A DNA stretch of 64,000 nt, from positions 38,050,959 through 38,114,958 of the forward strand of contig NC_090246.1 in the NCBI RefSeq assembly GCF_037325665.1, in the 5' to 3' direction. Under the pieces are notes generated by a model, which saw nothing but the letters and a program-made list of their open reading frames with translations, was not told the DNA's origin and searched no databases. Shown here piece by piece: positions 34,131 to 64,000 of the stretch. Within the stretch, counting starts at the first letter, position 1. The number at the start of each line of letters is the position of its first letter. Both the position numbers and the translations under genes were made by a program. Origin of the DNA: Littorina saxatilis. Its lineage: Eukaryota; Mollusca; Gastropoda; Littorinimorpha; Littorinidae.

Positions 34131-34440
34131 CGTGTTTGTTTGTTTGCTTATAAACGCCCAGCCGACCACGAAGGGCCATATCAGGGCGGTGCTGCTTTGA
34201 TTTATAACGTGCGCCACACACAAGACAGAAGTCGCAGCACAGGCTTCATGTCTCACCCAGTCACATTATTCTGATGGACTATTTATGGAGGGGTGTCCGC
34301 CACTATCCCCATAATGCCAGACGCCAGGCGGGGCAGCCACTAGATTGCCAAATTTTAAAGTCATGACCCGGCCGGGGTTCGAACCCACGACCTCCCGATC
34401 ACGGGGCGGACGCCTTACCACTAGGCCAACCGTGCCGGTC
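34129..34440 (-). mobile_element. tRNA-headed SINE family B copy 2
   Basis: Same family and orientation as 33257-33567, with the GTTCGAACCC B box intact (about 34377-34386). Inserted in a TG-rich microsatellite, so the target duplication is only approximate. Confidence 0.8.
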
Positions 34441-34622
34441 TATGTGCGTATGGGTGTGTTTTGTGTGTATGAGATTTGTGTGAGTCAATGTGTGTGTGTG
34501 TGTGTGTGCGGGCGTGCATGCGTGTGTATGTACGTGGGTGTGGGTGTGTGTGTCTGTACAAGAGAAAGAGAGAGAGTGGGTGGGTGTGTGTATGTGCGAG
34601 TGCGTAAGTGTATGTGTGTTTG
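34441..34622. repeat. TG-rich microsatellite
   Basis: Continuation of the impure TG/GAGA tract between two retroposons. Confidence 0.8.
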
Positions 34623-34985
34623 TTTCTTTATTTCTTTATTTGGTGTTTAACGTTGTTTTCAACCACGAAGTTTATATCGCGACAAGGAAAGAGGGGGAGA
34701 TGGGATAGAGCCACTTGTTCATTGTTCCTTGTTCACAAAAGCACTAATCAAAAAAATTGCTCCAGGGGCTTGCAACGTAGTACAATATTTACTGGGAGAA
34801 TGCAAGTTTCCAGTACAAAGGACTTAACATTTCTTACATACTGCTTGACTAAAATCTTTACAAACATTGACTATATTCTATACAAGAAACACTTAAGGGT
34901 AAAAGGAGAAACAGAATCCGTTAGTCGCCTCTTACGACATGCTGGGGAGCATCGGGTAGATTCTTCCCCCTAACCCGCGGGGGGT
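34623..34985 (-). mobile_element. SINE family A copy 3
   Basis: Reverse-oriented copy: starts with the complement of the AAATAAAGAAAG tail and ends CTAACCCGCGGGGG. Flanked by similar GTGTGTTTGTTT words, compatible with a target duplication but uninformative in repeat DNA. Confidence 0.8.
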
Positions 34986-36068
34986 GTGTTTGTTTGTAAA
35001 GGTGTGTATGTCCGTCTGTCTATATGTGCGTATGGGGGGGTGTTTTGTGTGTATGAAGTGTGTGTGAGCGAGTGTGTGTGAGCGAGTGTGTATGTGTGTA
35101 CGTGTGTAACTTGGGGTGTCTGTGTGCGCGTATCTGTGTGTTCGTGTGTGTGTGTGTTTGAGAGAGAGCCTCGGAGAGAGAGAGTAAGAGAGAGGTTTGT
35201 CTTTCGCTGGGGTATGCAGTGCCTTGGTGTTGCACATCTACTTAATTGATTGACTTATTTTGGTAATGTGTTTTTACAACACATGCATCAAAAAGAGATT
35301 AACTCTAATAACTGACAAAGAAAAGTTCTAGAATCTTTTGAAATCACAGACAAATTCAACAAAACAGGAGAGGTATGTAACACTTACAATCAGAACAGTT
35401 CCTAATCCTAAAAGTTGTTGTCATGGATGCACCTAATTTTCACCCACAGACTGAAATCTGTATCCGAATTTTCTTTCTTCAGTTTCAGGGGACTCTGTCT
35501 CCTGGAGTGGTGTGCATGAGAGAAAGCGCAACTGTGTGAGATCCAAGTGCTCATTTGGATTGGTTAAAATCTCAAACCAACTTCAATTTAAACCTATCTG
35601 ATAAGGCTCTTGCATGGTTCCCACCCAGCTGGGCACTTTCTCATGCTTACCACCCCTTGTCCCTACCATGCATTACCAATAAACGGGAAGCCTCCATGGC
35701 CCCTAGAACCCTGTCTTTCAGCATTGAGACTTTCTGCCAGTACTACCCATGTATTATGCTAATTTTCCATGGAAAAATAAAAGAAAATACAATTCTATTG
35801 TAAGGGAACTGTAAGAGGCAATTGCATACATGCGCAATCATGTATGCTGCTGATTTAACTGAACTCTTGAGTTCAGTTTCCTTTGATTCTCAGTTAAGAT
35901 GGGTTACAGGTTTCTATTGCCATATTTGTCATTTAAGTCAGGAAAGAAAAGTTAGAAGGAAAGGGTGGGACATACAGGGCAAACAAATAAAGTTTATTGA
36001 TTAACCTTGATAAACATAACGTAGACGCACATATGGTGAGATATGTGCGTGTTATAAAATATATATAT
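34986..36068. other. Microsatellite, then non-repetitive intergenic DNA
   Basis: 34986-35200 is impure TG/GAGA repeat. 35240-36060 is unique AT-rich sequence without a convincing frame. CAAATAAAGTTTATTGATT at about 35984-36002 holds polyadenylation-like words on both strands. Confidence 0.5.
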
Positions 36069-36431
36069 ACCCCCCGCGGGTTAGGGGGAAGAATTTACCC
36101 GATGCTCCCCAGCATGTCGTAAGAGGCGACTAATGGATTCTGTTTCTCCTTTTACCCTTGTTAAGTGTTTCTTGTATAGAATATAGTCAATGTTTGTAAA
36201 GATTTTAGTCAAGCAGTATGTAAGAAATGTTAAGTCCTTTGTACTGGAAACTTGCGTTCTCCCAGTAAGGTAATATATTGTACTACGTTGCAAGCCCCTG
36301 GAGCAATTTTTTGATTAGTGCTTTTGTGAACAATTAACAAGTGGCTCCATCCCATCTCCCCCCCTTTTTCCCCATCGCGATATAACCTTCGTGGTTGAAA
36401 ACGACGTTAAACACCAAATAAAGAAAGAAAG
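36069..36431 (+). mobile_element. SINE family A copy 4
   Basis: Complete copy from CCCCCGCGGGTTAGG to the AAATAAAGAAAGAAAG tail, same orientation as copies 1 and 2. Confidence 0.8.
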
Positions 36432-36567
36432 TAATATTATATGATTGCTAGTCCTATGCATTGTACTTACATACTGATTTCAAATCCAGGTAGCAGCACC
36501 ACCATTGTCTGATTAATATATATTCCCGGGGACTGCTTAGAATGTACAGTTTTAATTAGGTCATACA

Positions 36568-36783
36568 TTAACCCTTAGGCTGGTTGTCGCGACATATGTC
36601 GCGCTACTTAACGTATACTGTCATCTGGTTGTCACGACATATGTCGCGCTACTGGCTCAGTTTGTTTAGTCGGTTCCGATTAATTACCTCCCAAGGATGC
36701 GAAAACCTCTTTATTTTTCTCTCTGTTAATTCACCAGTGGCTATGTAACATGTGTTACAGAATTGCACCAGTGTAAGGGTTAA
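36568..36783. mobile_element. piggyBac-type MITE (TTAA, CCCTTA termini)
   Basis: TTAA at 36568-36571 and 36780-36783; inner ends CCCTTAGGCTGGT and, reverse-complemented, CCCTTACACTGGT. The left half contains two copies of a GACATATGTCGCGCTAC word. 216 bases, noncoding. Confidence 0.75.
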
Positions 36784-37345
36784 AACATGCAGCTCAGATT
36801 GCGTACCCTGAAAATGGCTTTATCAATATCAGTCATACACAGACTGTGACACCAACACAAAAAATCTGTTCATTCAACATACAATGTACTTCACATATTT
36901 GGTCAGCCATTGCAATTTATATAAATTTTATCATTCAGATTTCAAGACAACTACAAATCATTGCTGCACTTAACCATAATCATTAAATGCATCAAACAGT
37001 TTCTCAGACTTAGCAAAACTTGTCAAATAAACATCAAACGATTTCTTCAATGCTGTACACACAAGCAATCAATCTTCAAATAAATCAAACAGCATCAGAA
37101 TAGATTTACTCATGCACACAGGATACAACAACACATTCACCAAATCACTTGTTTGTCATCAGTATTAGGCTGCATAGGACTCAAGCAGTCAGCTAATTCT
37201 TACAGAGCACCACACAATCATTAACACATTCATCAAATTATGTGCAATCATCCGTCTTTCGTCGCAGCGCACACTAACGATCAATAACTTATTCTGACAC
37301 AGCACCCATTAGTATCAACAAAACAATTAGTTTCAGTCAACAGAT

Positions 37346-61891
<24,546 letters not shown>

Positions 61892-62400
61892 CTTATTACT
61901 GCGTCGTCAACGAAGTGATTTTGGCTTCACTTACAATGCTCCCTCAAATAAAACTTATGTCATTGTAAATGCAGCATGGGAAAGCCTTTCTGCGACGTGA
62001 CTTCCCAAGTTGCAGAACGTCAAGCAAACCCGCCAGTACTGAGTACACAGGCACTCGTCACGAGCGGGTCGGGATCAAAGTGGGCCGGGCCTGTGCGCTC
62101 TCAAGACAACTACTATTACTATTATAAACCATAAGGAAAGACGACCGTCCATCACAAGTGACATCCAAATAAGACATAGGCCCCGCCCACCTCGTGACGA
62201 GTGCCTGTGCGCCAGTACTCACGGACGTACATGAGAAGGTAATGTAAGTCCGTGCCAGTACTGCAGAAACGAAACCGGAAACTGGGTTCAAGGCCACCCA
62301 AATCACTGTCTGTGATGACTACCTCAGGTGTCAAGTAGGATGCGGAATCGCCGGTTCGCGCACATCACTTACTACTCTCTTGTACAAGTGAGGTACAACA
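61892..62400 (-). promoter_or_regulatory. Probable 5' flank of the GAA-like gene
   Basis: Region upstream of the GAA start. It contains a CCCCGCCC GC box (62181-62188) and a 19-bp perfect inverted repeat CACAGGCACTCGTCACGAG (62046-62064) with its complement at 62191-62209. No TATA box is clear. Promoter function is inferred from position only. Confidence 0.4.
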
Positions 62401-62691
62401 GCGTTTAATATCTTGCCACAACTTTTAGGCTCTGTATACATCTGTTTTCCTCCCTATCGCGTTGAAATTTTTTGGTGAAAATAATACCGTAGCACACATG
62501 CCGTCAGTTTTGGGCACACCGATTAATAAGGACTGCTAAAAAACGGTGGTATCTGCTTGTCGTTCACTGATAAAGGGTGACAAAAATAGCATTGTGCTTA
62601 TCTAAATTGACCTTGAGCTACAATGTCTGTAACAAAGTAATTCAGCTAAAATTCCTCTTTTTTTCTCCTTTTTTTATTTTTGTTTTTTTAG

Positions 62692-62745
62692 AAAGTATTG
62701 GTAAATCCTGACGGCACAAAGATAAAGGCACTGAGACTGATAAAG
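62692..62745 (+). other. Possible 54-bp plus-strand exon
   Basis: A long pyrimidine tract ending TTTTTTTAG precedes an open 18-codon stretch (VLVNPDGTKIKALRL...) followed by a GTAAAA donor-like site. It fits an internal mini-exon but stands alone, so confidence is low. Confidence 0.2.
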
Positions 62746-63289
62746 GTAAAAAGGTGATGGCAGCTTGCATAGCATCAATGCAAATATAGTAAATTTGTTA
62801 AATTCTTCATATTTCTAGGAAATGTGTCACTTATGTAAACTATGCATGCTGTTTTTAATATTACTGAACAGAAAAACATTATCATTGCTTCATGATTTTT
62901 CCACTTTGTGGGTCCAAGACGCTACCCGAAACGGTAAAATCGGATTTGTACGGATTGCTAGTCTCGATGATGGCTGATGCCGCGTTTTCACTTTTCATGT
63001 GTTTTTAGAGTTTCGGGCCGACAGAGTCATTTCATTTCATTTACTCTATTATCCCAATATGTCTGTGAATTTTGGTTCGCTTCCTCACTGCTTATTATTA
63101 TTTAGTATTATTATAAGGCTATTACTGATTATCAAGTTATTGTGTTATTTAGTATAAATATAATTTAAACACTTGTTTTACTGTGCCTGTGGCTGGTGGG
63201 TACCACCAGTCACAACCCCTCGGTCTGCATGCTTTTTATGGTGCATTTTTGTCTTAAATTGTGAGCTGATGTCAGGTATGTTTGACTGA

Positions 63290-63560
63290 CCAGCAGTGGG
63301 CCGCTCACTTGGCTTTTTACCTGCGCCCGCGTCGCAGCAGCGCTCTTCACTAGCTCTAGTGGAGGGTCGTTCTGATGTGACTAGCCATAGTTTCAGGCGG
63401 GGTGGTGCCACCTGGGCACTTTCTTGTGTAGTCCCAGGCGAGATTATTAAAGCCATGGGGGACTGGCAGAGCGCTGCCAGTCTTACTTACCTAGACCAGA
63501 TCCCTCAACTCACCTTAGATTTTCACAGAGTAACTTTTTGTAGGGCCTTGCCCAAGTAAA
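63290..63560 (+). mobile_element. Fossil tyrosine-recombinase retroelement (Ngaro/DIRS type), recombinase end
   Basis: The frame ends with TSHSFRRGGATWAL, then GDW and a tyrosine in SLTYLDQ. H-x-F-R-RGG and GDW followed by the catalytic tyrosine are the C-terminal signature of tyrosine recombinases of YR retrotransposons. Only the terminal part is present and no reverse transcriptase is seen nearby, so it is a broken, probably old copy. It may be related to the element in GAA intron 18. Confidence 0.6.
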
Positions 63561-63759
63561 CTCCCGTCCACGTTCTTTTGGGTTGGTAGGAGCTCAAAGT
63601 TCGCCCCGCCTTTCTATTGGGTGTTAGTTTTAAATTTGGTAAACTTTAAGTGTTCTTAAATAATGTGATTTTTGTCCCTATGAAATTAAAAAAACGTGCC
63701 TTCGGTTTTTGACACCCAAAAGGAACTTCTTGTCACATGAATTTTATGGTTGTGGTTGT

Positions 63760-63850
63760 GATGGTGTGGGTGTGTGTGTGTGTGTGTCTGTATGTGTGTA
63801 TGTGAGTTAGTGTGTTGTAACCTTCTATGAGTGCGTGTGTGAGCGTGCTT
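63760..63850. repeat. TG-rich microsatellite
   Basis: Impure (TG)n tract. 62746-63290 is AT-rich and shows nothing else recognised. Confidence 0.8.
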
Positions 63851-63885
63851 GGTTGCGTAAAAGTACTAGTTTAAGTGTTATTTGT

Positions 63886-64000
63886 TTGTTTGTTTATTTG
63901 TTTGCCTAACGCCCAGCCGACCACGAAGGGCCATATCAGGGCGGTGCTGCTTTGACATATAACGTGCGCCACACACAAGACAGAAGTCGCAGCACAGGCT
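63886..64000 (-). mobile_element. tRNA-headed SINE family B copy 3, cut by the window end
   Basis: (AAAC)n tail side and body (GACCACGAAGGGCCATATCA, AAGACAGAAGTCGCAGC) as in 33257-33567; the tRNA-like head would lie beyond 64000. Confidence 0.8.

Noticed and set aside
61992-62001. CLEAR (lysosomal TFEB) motif in the GAA flank
   Set aside because: GCGACGTGAC differs from GTCACGTGAC at two positions and lacks the CACGTG core.

Overview
The window looks like intron-rich, repeat-dense mollusc DNA, most probably a marine gastropod of periwinkle (Littorina) type. This is inferred from long (CA)n/(TG)n tracts, tRNA-headed SINEs and the abundant 0.9-kb interspersed repeat that begins ATTTAGTCAAG; it is recognition, not a database result. 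No prokaryotic gene, operon or CRISPR array is present. Most of the small open frames in the window are translated microsatellites or repeats.

Three host genes can be supported. (1) A complete glycoside hydrolase family 31 gene, lysosomal acid alpha-glucosidase (GAA)-like, lies on the minus strand from 61891 to 37346. Twenty coding exons join without a phase error into a 938-residue protein: signal sequence, six-cysteine trefoil domain, catalytic nucleophile in DMNEPSNF, general acid in HWTGD and a natural stop. (2) TMEM11, a mitochondrial inner-membrane protein, lies on the plus strand (exon 1 28348-28367, exon 2 29777-30305; 182 residues). A dead piggyBac-type transposon sits in its intron. 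(3) A THAP zinc-finger gene lies on the plus strand (exon 1 17503-17711). It has a frameshift in exon 1, and its second exon is split by a 2.1-kb DNA transposon.

Layout. 1-5.8 kb: microsatellites and nested repeats. 5.8-12.29 kb and 12.49-18.96 kb are the same 6.47-kb sequence twice, on the two sides of a 200-N gap; this is almost certainly an unmerged overlap of two contig ends, so the THAP exon, protease-like relic and repeats there should be counted once. 19-25.7 kb: rest of the THAP locus with a SINE split by a DNA element and a LINE end carrying a MITE. 25.8-27.4 kb: 75-bp tandem repeats and a large inverted repeat. 28.3-30.7 kb: TMEM11. 31-36.8 kb: foldback elements, four SINEs of one family, two of another and a piggyBac MITE. 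37.3-61.9 kb: the GAA-like gene, whose introns hold nearly every kind of repeat seen elsewhere plus a fossil tyrosine-recombinase retroelement in intron 18. 62-64 kb: promoter side of GAA, a second fossil tyrosine-recombinase fragment and a SINE cut by the window edge.

The least ordinary signals are mobile-element structures: a Helentron/DINE-1-like family whose ends can be read from filled versus empty paralogous sites, several element-in-element insertions with clear target duplications, a MITE terminus that overlaps a splice donor, and a partial duplicate of GAA exon 4. I found no convincing new multi-gene system.
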